From: Heliorestis acidaminivorans
GTDB taxonomy: Bacteria > Bacillota > Desulfitobacteriia > Heliobacteriales > Heliobacteriaceae
DNA: 64,000 nt
Direction: 5' to 3'
Assembly: GCF_008933955.1 (NCBI RefSeq)
Contig: NZ_WBXO01000008.1
Span: 62,001 to 126,000 of the forward strand
Each line of letters starts with the position of its first letter. Position 1 is the first letter of the stretch. A program made the position numbers and the translations under genes. Below are positions 8,879 to 16,174 of the stretch, in pieces. The notes beneath the pieces are model-generated. The model was not told the origin of the DNA. It did not search any database and saw only the letters and a program-made list of their open reading frames with translations.

Positions 8879-9021
8879 AGGTGATAGTTGTAATCCTTGA
8901 TCATTCTCGGTGCTGATCCTTCTGCTTTTTTCGCAAGCAAAAAGTCTGTCGCTGCTTGTTCCCAAGTCTTTTTCTCTTCAAAAACTAACTTCATGACTCG
9001 ATTTTTTCTGTTGCCTAACAT
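8854..9021 (-). pseudogene. N-terminal stump of a tyrosine integrase
   Basis: 55 codons: MLGNRKNRVMKLVFEEKKTW followed by EQAATDFLLAKKAEGSAPRM and IKDYNYHL, the look of a SAM-like core-binding domain of phage-type integrases. The frame then enters the IS4-type inverted repeat and stops at once, so the catalytic domain (R-K-H-R-H-Y) is gone. The gene reads away from the ssrA 3' end, the normal place and direction for an integrase targeting ssrA. The start lies 6 bases after GAGAGGTG, which is also the 3' arm of the terminator hairpin upstream. Confidence 0.65.
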
Positions 9022-9059
9022 AAAAAACACCTCTCTGGAGATCCTCCAAAAAGGTGTTT
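9022..9059 (-). terminator. Intrinsic terminator downstream of ssrA
   Basis: On the minus strand AAACACCT (9052-9059) pairs with AGGTGTTT (9025-9032). Inside is a second small hairpin TGGAG-GAT-CTCCA, and a T-run follows. It ends any transcript leaving ssrA and overlaps the ribosome binding site of the integrase stump. Confidence 0.7.
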
Positions 9060-9071
9060 CTATTGAACAGT

Positions 9072-9137
9072 GTCCGAATGATCAGGCTAGGGTCCGAAGG
9101 ACTGGTGTCCGATGGACTGTCCTTGTGTCCGAAGGAC
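9072..9137. repeat. Four clustered copies of the 11-bp palindrome GTCCGAAGGAC
   Basis: Copies at 9072 (degenerate, GTCCGAATGATC), 9092, 9107 (GTCCGATGGAC) and 9127 are spaced 20, 15 and 20 bases. Each can fold into a 4-bp stem with a 3-base loop. They lie between the tmRNA 3' end and the terminator. A related GTCTTTCGGAC occurs near 2396, outside the other end of the proposed island. Confidence 0.7.
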
Positions 9138-9238
9138 AAAAATGTGGCCATTTTGGTCAATTGAACTCGCCTAAAACCATCACTTTTTCTGTAAAAAACT
9201 GGATTTCAGAACCCCGATTTCATGGGCTTTTCGCTATG

Positions 9239-9252
9239 TTTTGGTGGAGGCG
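9239..9252 (-). other. Candidate proximal attachment site at the ssrA 3' end
   Basis: These 14 bases cover the tmRNA CCA end and one strand of the acceptor stem and are repeated exactly at 2460-2473. Integration at this position keeps ssrA whole, as is common for islands that use tmRNA genes. Confidence 0.55.
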
Positions 9253-9597
9253 GCGGGAGTCGAACCCAGCGTCCGAAGAAATACCCACATAGGCATCTAC
9301 GAGCGTAGTCTCTCGTTTTAGATTTCGCCTTCCTTCCGCACGACAGACAAAGCGTTGGTCAGGCTATCTCGATAAAGTTCGCTTCAGACCTCCGAGAATT
9401 GGTGAGAAGCTAGCTCTCTATTAATGACCCCCTAAATCCCTCACCGAGAGCACAGAAGGTAGGAGGTTAGCGACAATTAAGCAGCTAAAGCGTAGTTATC
9501 TTCGGCAATTAAAGCCTTCCGCCCTTTTTACGGTCCTGGCGGCAACCCGGCTCGCTTCCCATGCAAATACGTTCCCCGTCGAGACCATTACGCCCCC
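9242..9597 (-). ncRNA. ssrA: Transfer-messenger RNA (tmRNA)
   Basis: 356 bases. The 5' end reads GGGGGCGTAATGGTCTCGAC and the 3' end GGTTCGACTCCCGCCGCCTC then CACCA. The acceptor stem GGGGGCG/CGCCTCC pairs with one G-U, and CCA is encoded. The alanyl-tRNA-like T-arm sequence GGTTCGACTCC is present. The open reading frame encodes the tag AEDNYALAA then TAA (GCC GAA GAT AAC TAC GCT TTA GCT GCT). tmRNA rescues stalled ribosomes and tags the unfinished protein for ClpXP-type proteolysis, recognised through the LAA end. I recall the same tag being listed for a heliobacterium but could not check. Confidence 0.97.
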
Positions 9598-9647
9598 ATA
9601 TATTGTCCCTAGAAGAACAAGCCAATCTTGACTCTTAGGGTCATTAA

Positions 9648-9675
9648 AGTATAACAGAATTCTAGAAAAAGTCAA
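9648..9675 (-). promoter_or_regulatory. SigA-type promoter of ssrA
   Basis: On the minus strand TTGACT (9670-9675), a 16-base spacer, then TATACT (9648-9653). Transcription would start near 9641, leaving a ~40-base 5' leader removed in tmRNA maturation. Confidence 0.75.
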
Positions 9676-9861
9676 TCCCCTACTTCTACTCTGCCTTTTG
9701 CTTTGTCAATATTTTGTAACTTTTCTAGCTTTTTTAGCTTTTCAACTAAAAAGCAACCATTTTACATGAAGGACTTACGTCAAAGATATCAAATACATAC
9801 TTTAGAATAGTAGCTATAAAAATGTGGAAATGACAAGATTGATTTTGGGGAGGGGCTTTTT

Positions 9862-11034
9862 TTGAGCATCCAGGAGTTGATTCGATATTGTAGCACGAAA
9901 TCTTTCCCAAAAGATGAGATTATCGTAGTCGAAGGTGAGCCTGGAGATGAGATGTATATCATTCTCTCAGGAAAAGTTAATGTGCTATTGAACTCCATCG
10001 ATGGTCTTCCAATTCAGGTGGCTCAACTTGATGTGGGCCAATTCTTTGGTGAAATGTGTTTGCTTGATGAAGGTACTCGTAACGCTACTGTACAGGCAGT
10101 AGAAGACACTACCTTACTATGTATTAAGAAAAATAACTTCGAGCAGGTCATTCGTGTACAACCAAACCTCGTTGTAAGAATTATTAACTCTCTAAGTACA
10201 CGTCTAAAAAAAATGAACGAGGAAATCAGTCGTATCCAATCAGGTTCTGCACAACTAAAGTGTGAGCAAGTAGTTGACTCGGCCGCTCGTAAAAAAGCTC
10301 ATAAAGGGATAACGGGTGTCCTTTTTCCAGAGAACCACAAGAGCTACGAGCTAGAAGCTTCTTCGACTGATGAGCATTATCTGTTCGACAAAAAAGTACA
10401 ATGCCCTGTATGTGACAAAAATTTTTCTTCTAAAACCTTGCGCTCTCATCGACTTAATTTGAACAACGTAGAAGCAGATTTCCGAAAGCGTTATGAAAAA
10501 ATAGAGCCATTATGGTATATGGTCTGGGTATGTCCACAATGTTTTTACGCTGACTTTTATCTTGAATTCGGCAAGCTTGCTGAAAGTGTTGAACAAAAGC
10601 TTCGCCAACGTATGAAAGCTAGAAAAGATACTGAGCCTTTTAATTTTAGCAATCCTCGTCATATTAACGAGGTTTTTCCCGCTTATTATCTACTACTAGA
10701 TACCTTTGAAGCTTGTGTTAGTAGTCCAGCTAAATTAGCAAAAACATGGCTTTGCCTATCTTGGCTCTATGATGATGTAGAAGATCAAGAAATGTCTGAT
10801 TACGCTTCGCGGCAGGCTCTTGACTACTATGAAAAAGCATATGACAAAAACGTTGGCGCATCAATCGCAGAAGAGCAACGATTAGTAATTCTTTTAGGCG
10901 AATTGCACCTACGGCATAACTCCTATGATGAAGCAAGGCAATTCTTCCTAAGAGGCATTACTAGACAAGGTAGTGATGATTTGAATCAACATGCCAGACA
11001 ACGTATTACTGACCTTAAAGAACTCATAAAGTAA
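9862..11034 (+). CDS. Cyclic-nucleotide-binding-like sensor fused to DUF2225 and TPR-like region
   Basis: 390 residues. Residues ~10-125 form a cNMP-binding fold (EGEPGDEMYIILSGKVNVLL, VGQFFGEMCLLDEGTRNATV). The FGExxLL...RxAT-like loop is the nucleotide phosphate-binding region in CRP/PKA-type proteins, here RNAT. Residues ~170-250 are a DUF2225 domain with two CxxC pairs (CPVCDKNF and CPQCFYADF), likely binding zinc. The C-terminus is helical and TPR-like. There is no helix-turn-helix after the sensor, so it is not a CRP-type DNA-binding regulator. The start is TTG at 9862 after GGGGAGGGG. Ligand and role are unknown. Confidence 0.85.
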   Translation: MSIQELIRYCSTKSFPKDEIIVVEGEPGDEMYIILSGKVNVLLNSIDGLPIQVAQLDVGQFFGEMCLLDEGTRNATVQAVEDTTLLCIKKNNFEQVIRVQPNLVVRIINSLSTRLKKMNEEISRIQSGSAQLKCEQVVDSAARKKAHKGITGVLFPENHKSYELEASSTDEHYLFDKKVQCPVCDKNFSSKTLRSHRLNLNNVEADFRKRYEKIEPLWYMVWVCPQCFYADFYLEFGKLAESVEQKLRQRMKARKDTEPFNFSNPRHINEVFPAYYLLLDTFEACVSSPAKLAKTWLCLSWLYDDVEDQEMSDYASRQALDYYEKAYDKNVGASIAEEQRLVILLGELHLRHNSYDEARQFFLRGITRQGSDDLNQHARQRITDLKELIK

Positions 11035-11190
11035 TTATTCATTTAGACGACACTCTAATTTTACTAATCTTATTGGTAGATCTTTTCTATTTCCACTAAG
11101 ATCTAAAGAGAGCTTGACACAATGTTGCTCCATCCTTTACCATTAAAATATCAAAATATTTATAAAACGACAAAAAGGGGGGCGCTATGT

Positions 11191-12057
11191 ATGTTCAAGA
11201 AAGTGATGCTGTGTACCGATTTATCACCACCATCAGAGCTTTTACTTCAGACTGTAGAAACGTTAAAACAAGTAGGTCTAGAAGAGGTCTTGCTGGTCCA
11301 CACCATATATACAGCCCATAACCCCGTTCTTGAAGCAGAGCTCCTAGAAAGAAGAACGATTCGTTTACAAAGTCAAAGAGAGACGCTTATGAACAAAGGA
11401 CTAGTTGTTCATACGGAGATGGCTTATGGTATTCCTGCTCCAACATTAACAGATGTTGCTGAGCGTCATGAGGTAGATGCCATCATAGTCGGCTCCCATG
11501 GTAAAGGTATCTTCAAGAAAGCGGCTTTAGGTAGTGTTTCAACAGAAGTTCTACATATGACCTCACGACCAATTCTGTTGATTAGAGTTGAACTTAATAA
11601 GGAAGATAGGCAGTCACAATCTTTTGAGGAGCTTTTCTCTGCACCTCTTTTCTGCACCGATTTTTCTGATACTTCTAATGTTGCTTTTACCTACCTAGAG
11701 AAAGTGGTCACAGAATTAAAGTGCCCTGTTACGCTTTTGCATGTGCAAGATCGCAGTATTTCTGAGACTTATTATTTACAGCGCTTAGAAGATATTAACA
11801 GAGCTATTATTGATGAGATGACACCGTTAAAAGATAAGTTAATGTCCTTAGGTGCCCAAGATGTTAAGATAGAAGTCCCTTTTGGCTCGCCAAAAGAGTT
11901 AATCCTAGAGAAAGTGCGTTCTAGTAAGTATTCAGTTGTGCTTATGGGAAGTCAAGGAAAAGGATTTATTGAAGAGCTCTTGCTTGGTAGTGTTAGTTAC
12001 AGCGTTGTTCGTAAATCTCTAATTCCTGTCTTAATGATTCCTTCACTTAAGTCATAG
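11191..12057 (+). CDS. Tandem universal stress protein (two UspA domains)
   Basis: 288 residues from ATG at 11191, which lies 8 bases after AAAGGGGGG; an upstream in-frame ATG lacks a binding site. Each half carries the ATP-binding glycine motif of the UspA family: GSHGKGIFKKAALGSVS near residue 105-125 and GSQGKGFIEELLLGSVSYS near 255-275. Each half also begins with a strand ending in D (MLCTDLS, LFCTDFSDTS). Tandem Usp proteins bind nucleotides and help in stress or dormancy survival. Stress role here is from the family only. It stands alone with its own terminator. Confidence 0.9.
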   Translation: MFKKVMLCTDLSPPSELLLQTVETLKQVGLEEVLLVHTIYTAHNPVLEAELLERRTIRLQSQRETLMNKGLVVHTEMAYGIPAPTLTDVAERHEVDAIIVGSHGKGIFKKAALGSVSTEVLHMTSRPILLIRVELNKEDRQSQSFEELFSAPLFCTDFSDTSNVAFTYLEKVVTELKCPVTLLHVQDRSISETYYLQRLEDINRAIIDEMTPLKDKLMSLGAQDVKIEVPFGSPKELILEKVRSSKYSVVLMGSQGKGFIEELLLGSVSYSVVRKSLIPVLMIPSLKS

Positions 12058-12087
12058 TTTTGTTAAAGTATTTATAAAAAACACAGA

Positions 12088-12112
12088 AAAACTGCCCTTA
12101 ACAGGCAGTTTT
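12088..12112. terminator. Bidirectional terminator between Usp gene and the facing small ORF
   Basis: AAAACTGCC (12088-12096) pairs with GGCAGTTTT (12104-12112), with T-runs on both strands. It serves two converging transcripts. Confidence 0.8.
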
Positions 12113-12120
12113 TTCTATTT

Positions 12121-12222
12121 CTATTTTTCTGCCCTTAAGGCATTGTAAAGCTTAATAAAGGATTTTAAGACGTCTCCGGAAGGGGCTTCGTCTATTTCTT
12201 TTCTTTTTTTAGACCAAAACAC
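12121..12222 (-). CDS. Possible 33-residue small protein downstream of the histidine kinase
   Basis: GTG at 12222 follows GGGAGGTGT at a good distance and opens a frame for FWSKKRKEIDEAPSGDVLKS and FIKLYNALRAEK, ending just before a terminator. It is basic at the N-terminus and probably one helix at the C-terminus. It lies 52 bases after the kinase stop codon on the same strand, so it could share the transcript. I recognise no family. The good ribosome binding site is the main support. Confidence 0.45.
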   Translation of the reverse strand: MFWSKKRKEIDEAPSGDVLKSFIKLYNALRAEK

Positions 12223-12274
12223 GGTCACACCTCCCTTGCTTGCGCCACTTGTGCTTTGTGTTGCATGTAACTTT

Positions 12275-13735
12275 CTACAAAGCTTCTAAATCTCCTGCAC
12301 AATATGAAGGTTTTTCTTTATAACTTACTAAAGTAGGAAATTTTACGTATATGGTAGTTCCTGTCATGCCCGTATCTACTAGGACTCTTGCTTTATGTTG
12401 TCTAGCAATGCGGAAAACCATGGCTAGACCAAGTCCAGTCCCTTGTTCTTTCGTTGTCAAAAAAGGTGTACCTAGCTTTTCTAAGATTTCAGTCGATATA
12501 CCTATGCCTTCATCTCTTACAGCGAGTACAACATCATTACCTTCCATATAAGTACAAATAAAGAGCTTACCACCTGACTCCATTGCTTCCAGACCGTTGA
12601 GCACCAGATTATACAGCATTTGCCTAATCTCTTTGCTATCAAAGATTAGATCTTCTGTAGCTTCTAGTTTTTTGATTATCCATTTGTTATTGTTAATAGC
12701 CTCTGCTTGTAGTAAGGGCATAAGTTCTTCGATTACTTGATTAATATTGCCTTGAGCAGGGTTAGAAGGCTTCTTTTTGGTCATAGCTAGGAATTCTGTA
12801 ATAATTGTGTTGGCTCTATCAAGCTCGTCTATCATCAATCGAAAATATTCTTTATCTTCATTATAACTCTTTTGTCTACCTAATATTTGGAGAAAGCCTC
12901 TTACTGTCATTAAGGGGTTTCTTATCTCATGTCCAATGCCAGCGGCCATTTGGGCAACAACATTTAATCGATCAAGATGGGCTATTTCATTTTCTAATTC
13001 TTTTTTCTCTGTGTTATCTCGAATCAGGGCAATGATAGCTATCACCTTGCCTTGATTATCTTTTACAGGTGTAACTATCTTAAAGACGTTAAGGCGCTGT
13101 CCGTTTTTTCTCAAGCGAATCGTTTCAAAGTGCTCAAAAGCACCATTGTTTAGAACTTTTTCTATAATATCGTCGCATTCTTCTTTTCTTTCTTCTGGAA
13201 CAAAGATTTTTATATTTTTACCAATTATTTCGCTTTGACTGTATCCAAAAAGCTTCTCAGCCGCGCCATTCCAACTTCGAATATAACCTTCTCTATCAGC
13301 AACAACTATAGCATCTGTTGAAGCTTCTACGATAGAATTTAGTTCTCTTTTTATTTGTACTAACTTTTTATTTTCCGTCACATCACGACCTACGGCGTAG
13401 AATAAATTTTCTTCCATATCTATGGTTACTGTCCAAGAAACCCATTTTACTGTGCCCTTTTTGCAGATGTGTCGACACTCTAGAGACTTTTTACTTTTCA
13501 GATTGGTACATGTCAAGCTCTTCTTCTGCAGTTTTTGCAGATCTTCTTCATGCAAAAAATCTTTGTAAGGTCGAGATAAAAGCTCCTCTTCTGTATATCC
13601 TAGAAGCTCCACATAGGCTTTGTTGACTTGCTTTAGATAGCCATCAAAGCCTGCAACACACAGTAAGTCAACGGACAAGTCAAAAAAGCGATTTTTATAT
13701 TGTTCCGAAGTTTTGTCTTTTTCCGTCGATGTCAA
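12275..13735 (-). CDS. PAS-PAS sensor histidine kinase, sporulation-kinase type
   Basis: 486 residues, no membrane segment, so cytoplasmic. Two PAS domains (~15-125 and ~132-245; GRDVTENKK and IRDNTEKKE are the usual PAC ends) precede a HisKA domain with GHEIRNPLMTVRGF (phospho-acceptor His near 272). An ATPase domain follows, with NGLEAMESGG, DEGIGIS and GTGLGLAMV. The architecture resembles KinA/KinE-type kinases that feed phosphate to Spo0F/Spo0A, and no response regulator gene is adjacent, as is typical of such orphan kinases. Start is TTG at 13735, 9 bases after AGAAGGA. A Spo0A-box-like TGTCGAA lies ~70 bases upstream. The phosphorelay role is inferred. Confidence 0.85.
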   Translation of the reverse strand: MTSTEKDKTSEQYKNRFFDLSVDLLCVAGFDGYLKQVNKAYVELLGYTEEELLSRPYKDFLHEEDLQKLQKKSLTCTNLKSKKSLECRHICKKGTVKWVSWTVTIDMEENLFYAVGRDVTENKKLVQIKRELNSIVEASTDAIVVADREGYIRSWNGAAEKLFGYSQSEIIGKNIKIFVPEERKEECDDIIEKVLNNGAFEHFETIRLRKNGQRLNVFKIVTPVKDNQGKVIAIIALIRDNTEKKELENEIAHLDRLNVVAQMAAGIGHEIRNPLMTVRGFLQILGRQKSYNEDKEYFRLMIDELDRANTIITEFLAMTKKKPSNPAQGNINQVIEELMPLLQAEAINNNKWIIKKLEATEDLIFDSKEIRQMLYNLVLNGLEAMESGGKLFICTYMEGNDVVLAVRDEGIGISTEILEKLGTPFLTTKEQGTGLGLAMVFRIARQHKARVLVDTGMTGTTIYVKFPTLVSYKEKPSYCAGDLEAL

Positions 13736-13804
13736 GACTTTCCATCCTTCTTTCTCTCTATAATACAGTATTATTTAATTTTACTACAGATTTGGCTTTT
13801 TCTT

Positions 13805-13902
13805 TGTCGAAATAAGTCACTAGATGTTTGTTTATTTGTTTGTTTTCTATGTCTTAGTAAATACTAGGTTTATGAAGACAAGAAAAGTGTATTACTGTCG
13901 AA
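13805..13902. promoter_or_regulatory. Two Spo0A-box-like sites between divergent kinase and MFS genes
   Basis: TGTCGAA occurs at 13805-13811 and 13896-13902, in the longer repeated context TGTCGAAATrAGTCA. The consensus 0A box of sporulating Firmicutes is TGTCGAA. The first copy is ~70 bases upstream of the kinase start, the second abuts the ATG of the transporter. Confidence 0.45.
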
Positions 13903-15063
13903 ATGAGTCATAAAGCAATGCAAAGTCTTTGGTCTAAGCACTTTACCTTATTAGTATTGGCTACAACCCTTTTTACCGGGACTTATTATCTTCTTCTTTC
14001 TGTCTTACCTTTGCATATGGCTAACCTAGGTGCTTCTAAGTTGGAAATTGGCTTTCTTATGGCTATATTCTTTGTTACTTCTCTTGTATTGCGTGTCTAT
14101 GCAGGTTATCTAGGTGATCGTCGAGGTCGTAAAGGCTTGATCTGGTCTTGCGTTCTTTTATCCTTAATTGCACCGCTCTTTTTGTTTATTCCATCTTTAA
14201 CTATGGTTGCACTGGCCCAATTAATTTTTGGTTATACCATAGGAGCTTTTACGGTTTTGGTTATTGCCTTGGTTACTGACAATGTCTCTTCTGCTCAGGT
14301 GGGACGAGCTATTGGTGTGCACAGCATTTCTCTTGTCCTTGCTAAAGGATTAGCTCCTGCTTTAGGTCTTCTGCTTTTTTTTCATTTTCAAGGATTGCCT
14401 GTACTGTTGTGGCTCAGTATTTCTCTGGCCTTAATCACTGCCCTGATCTTGCCTTTTTTAAAAGAAAAACCTCCTGTAGCAGGTGCGTCTGAACCTATTC
14501 CCTTTCTCCAAACCTTGCGCAGTCGCCATGTATTGATACCTGGTCTTACTCTTTTTACGATTACCTTTACAAACGGCGCTATTGTGACAATGTTGCCTCT
14601 TTTTGCTCTACAGCAGGCTATAGAATCTTTTGAGCTTTTTTTTGTTTTTAATACAGCCGCAGTTATTCTAGCTCGTCTTTTCACGGGCCGTTCGGAAAAG
14701 TTTGCTCCCCATCAAGTTATTGTCTTTTCTTTGCTTGTCATTATTATAGCTATGGTTGCTCTTGCTTTTGCTGATTCTTTGCCTTATCTGCTTTTGGTAG
14801 CATCTCTTTATGGGTTAGGCTTTGGTTTTATGTATCCTGCTTTGACTGCCCTGGTAATTACCAAAACACCTCCTTCTACACGCGGAAGTGCTATGGGAGT
14901 TTATACAAGTTTTTTTGATGTTGGCGTTTCAGCTGGTGCAGTTTGGGCCGGTTTAAGTGAATTCTGGGGTTTTCAATTGATGTATTTGCTTTCTGCTATG
15001 ATTCCTGTAGTTGGTCTTTTGCTTTTTATGATGTTAAGAGATACTTCCAGCGAAAAAATCTGA
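13903..15063 (+). CDS. Major facilitator superfamily transporter
   Basis: 386 residues with twelve predicted membrane segments. The loop between segments 2 and 3 has the MFS signature as YAGYLGDRRGRKGL. The central cytoplasmic loop (KEKPPVAGASEPI) is short. It resembles drug or metabolite efflux proteins of the DHA1 type; the substrate cannot be told. The gene runs divergently from the histidine kinase, and its ATG overlaps a candidate Spo0A box (TGTCGAAATG). The ribosome binding site is weak (AAGAAAAG). Confidence 0.85.
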   Translation: MSHKAMQSLWSKHFTLLVLATTLFTGTYYLLLSVLPLHMANLGASKLEIGFLMAIFFVTSLVLRVYAGYLGDRRGRKGLIWSCVLLSLIAPLFLFIPSLTMVALAQLIFGYTIGAFTVLVIALVTDNVSSAQVGRAIGVHSISLVLAKGLAPALGLLLFFHFQGLPVLLWLSISLALITALILPFLKEKPPVAGASEPIPFLQTLRSRHVLIPGLTLFTITFTNGAIVTMLPLFALQQAIESFELFFVFNTAAVILARLFTGRSEKFAPHQVIVFSLLVIIIAMVALAFADSLPYLLLVASLYGLGFGFMYPALTALVITKTPPSTRGSAMGVYTSFFDVGVSAGAVWAGLSEFWGFQLMYLLSAMIPVVGLLLFMMLRDTSSEKI

Positions 15064-15086
15064 CAAAAAATCTAATAGATATAAGT

Positions 15087-15145
15087 AACCTTCAAGTAGC
15101 TCACGAAGTTTTATCACTTAATGAGTTTCTTGAAGGTTCTTTTTT
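15087..15145. terminator. Terminator between MFS gene and facing small gene
   Basis: AACCTTCAAG (15087-15096) pairs with CTTGAAGGTT (15129-15138), followed by CTTTTTTT on the plus strand. The 32-base loop contains a smaller internal pairing. Confidence 0.7.
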
Positions 15146-15160
15146 TATGGCTACATACTT

Positions 15161-15364
15161 TTATTTTTTGTTATCTTCTGCTTCTTCTGCTACTTCGACC
15201 ATAGCTTGGCGAAGGTCTGTTTCACAGTTTTGTCGAGCTGTAAAAGAAGCGTCATTATCAACGCCACGTTCAGTATAACCTGTTTTCTTGGCTTCTTCCC
15301 AGTTCAACTTGTCTAGCTGACTACGTGTGTCTATTTTGTTGTTATTATTTTTTTGGTGGCTCAT
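15161..15364 (-). CDS. Small hydrophilic protein of unknown function
   Basis: 67 residues: an Asn/Lys-rich N-terminus, then LNWEEAKKTGYTERGVDNDA and an acidic tail. It has no membrane segment and no GPR cleavage site of alpha/beta SASPs, so I do not call it a spore protein despite its size and position beside cotJ. ATG at 15364 follows GAGGTGAG by 8 bases; an upstream in-frame GTG lies inside that motif. It converges on the MFS gene and diverges from cotJA. Confidence 0.65.
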   Translation of the reverse strand: MSHQKNNNNKIDTRSQLDKLNWEEAKKTGYTERGVDNDASFTARQNCETDLRQAMVEVAEEAEDNKK

Positions 15365-15424
15365 TTTTCTCACCTCAGGGCTAGCTTTTCTGTTCTTACT
15401 CCAAAATATGCTTTTTTCTTCGGG

Positions 15425-15451
15425 ACCAAATTGACATGATCGGCATATGAT
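15425..15451 (+). promoter_or_regulatory. Candidate mother-cell (SigK/SigE-like) promoter of the cotJ operon
   Basis: AC at 15425-15426 is followed by a 17-base gap and CATATGAT (15444-15451), close to the SigK form AC-N16/17-CATAnnnTA and sharing CATA with SigE -10 elements. In Bacillus subtilis cotJ is known to be SigE-dependent. The site lies ~35 bases before the cotJA start. Confidence 0.4.
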
Positions 15452-15480
15452 GGAGCGAAAACAAGGAGGTGCTACTTTTT

Positions 15481-15723
15481 ATGGATCACTGCAAACCACC
15501 GGTCTGTAAGCCACCACGCAAGCATAGACCTGATCTATTGCCCGAGGTGACAAAACCTATCTACGATCCTAATGTTTATTCCCCCAAGCTAGCTGAGGCT
15601 TATGTGTTATGGCAGAAATATTGTCCTCCCTTCTACTCCCCTACAGAAGCACTAAAGAAAGGTACTTTGTTCCCTGAACTGTATCGTCCTTATGTTAAGG
15701 AGAAGCATCGACGTAAGTGTTAG
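15481..15723 (+). CDS. cotJA: Spore coat protein CotJA
   Basis: 80 residues, matching CotJA in length and content. It has an N-terminal Pro/Cys/Lys-rich part (CKPPVCKPPRKHRPDLLPEV) and a conserved C-terminal part with YSPKLAEAYVLWQKYCPPF and the LFPEL..PY motif. ATG at 15481 lies 11 bases after AAGGAGG; the earlier in-frame GTG is inside that site. CotJ proteins are made in the mother cell and join the spore coat. It is first of a cotJA-cotJB-cotJC operon whose third gene is interrupted. Confidence 0.9.
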   Translation: MDHCKPPVCKPPRKHRPDLLPEVTKPIYDPNVYSPKLAEAYVLWQKYCPPFYSPTEALKKGTLFPELYRPYVKEKHRRKC

Positions 15724-15741
15724 AAAGGAGGCACTGTTAGA

Positions 15742-16002
15742 ATGTCTCAACATCATCATAGAGATCTTTTGAAGCGGATTATGGAGCTTGACTTTGTACT
15801 TTTAGAGTTAAATCTTTTCTTAGATACTCACCCCGATGATCAAGCCGCTTTACGCGATTTTGCTAAAGTTCAAGAAGAAGTTAAGCGTTTGAAGTTGGCC
15901 TATGAGCAAAAGTATGGCCTTTTAACGATTTATGGCTACTGCCCCGAGCGCTATCCCTGGAACTGGATCGAAACTCCATGGCCATGGGAGATTAAGTACT
16001 AG
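15742..16002 (+). CDS. cotJB: Spore coat protein CotJB
   Basis: 86 residues typical of CotJB: LLKRIMELDFVLLELNLFLD, THPDDQAALRDF and the end region YGYCPERYPWNWIETPWPWE. GAAAGGAGG lies before the ATG. The gene is 18 bases after cotJA and 31 bases before cotJC, consistent with one mother-cell operon. Confidence 0.92.
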   Translation: MSQHHHRDLLKRIMELDFVLLELNLFLDTHPDDQAALRDFAKVQEEVKRLKLAYEQKYGLLTIYGYCPERYPWNWIETPWPWEIKY

Positions 16003-16033
16003 AATTATTAACGGGGGAGGTAAGTTGTGACCC

Positions 16034-16174
16034 ATGTGGATTTATGAGAAAAAACTACAATACCCTGTACGGGTGGAAAAGTGCGACCTAGGTATGGCAA
16101 AGTATCTTTACGCGCAATATGGCGGTCCTTACTGGGGTGTACCTAAAAAAATTATGGTTCGAAAGACCATTTAA
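16034..16174 (+). pseudogene. cotJC: CotJC, N-terminal part only; interrupted by the large element
   Basis: The frame starts MWIYEKKLQYPVRVEKCDLG then MAKYLYAQYGG, a close match to the start of CotJC (manganese-catalase-like spore coat protein, ~190 residues). After ~31 codons it runs on as PYWGVPKKIMVRKTI then stop, where CotJC would continue GxDGELAAxLRYLNQRY. The break is at GGCGGTCC (16121-16128). The ribosome binding site (GGGGGAGGTAAG) is intact, so expression signals are unspoiled. The missing ~160 codons are nowhere in the window. Loss may be reversible by excision of the element. Confidence 0.88.
16121..16130 (+). other. Left junction (candidate attL) of the element in cotJC
   Basis: The CotJC reading frame diverges from the family right after GGCGGTCC. 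The serine recombinase gene ends (stop at 16152) about 24 bases beyond, the usual closeness of a large serine recombinase gene to its att site. The exact crossover dinucleotide cannot be fixed without the right junction. Confidence 0.65.

Noticed and set aside
8897..9292. 131-codon plus-strand frame
   Set aside because: It runs through the integrase stump, terminator, repeat cluster and tmRNA 3' end on the opposite strand; it is a shadow.
15161..15364. Small acid-soluble spore protein
   Set aside because: Size and location fit, but the EIA-type GPR cleavage motif and the conserved SASP core are absent.
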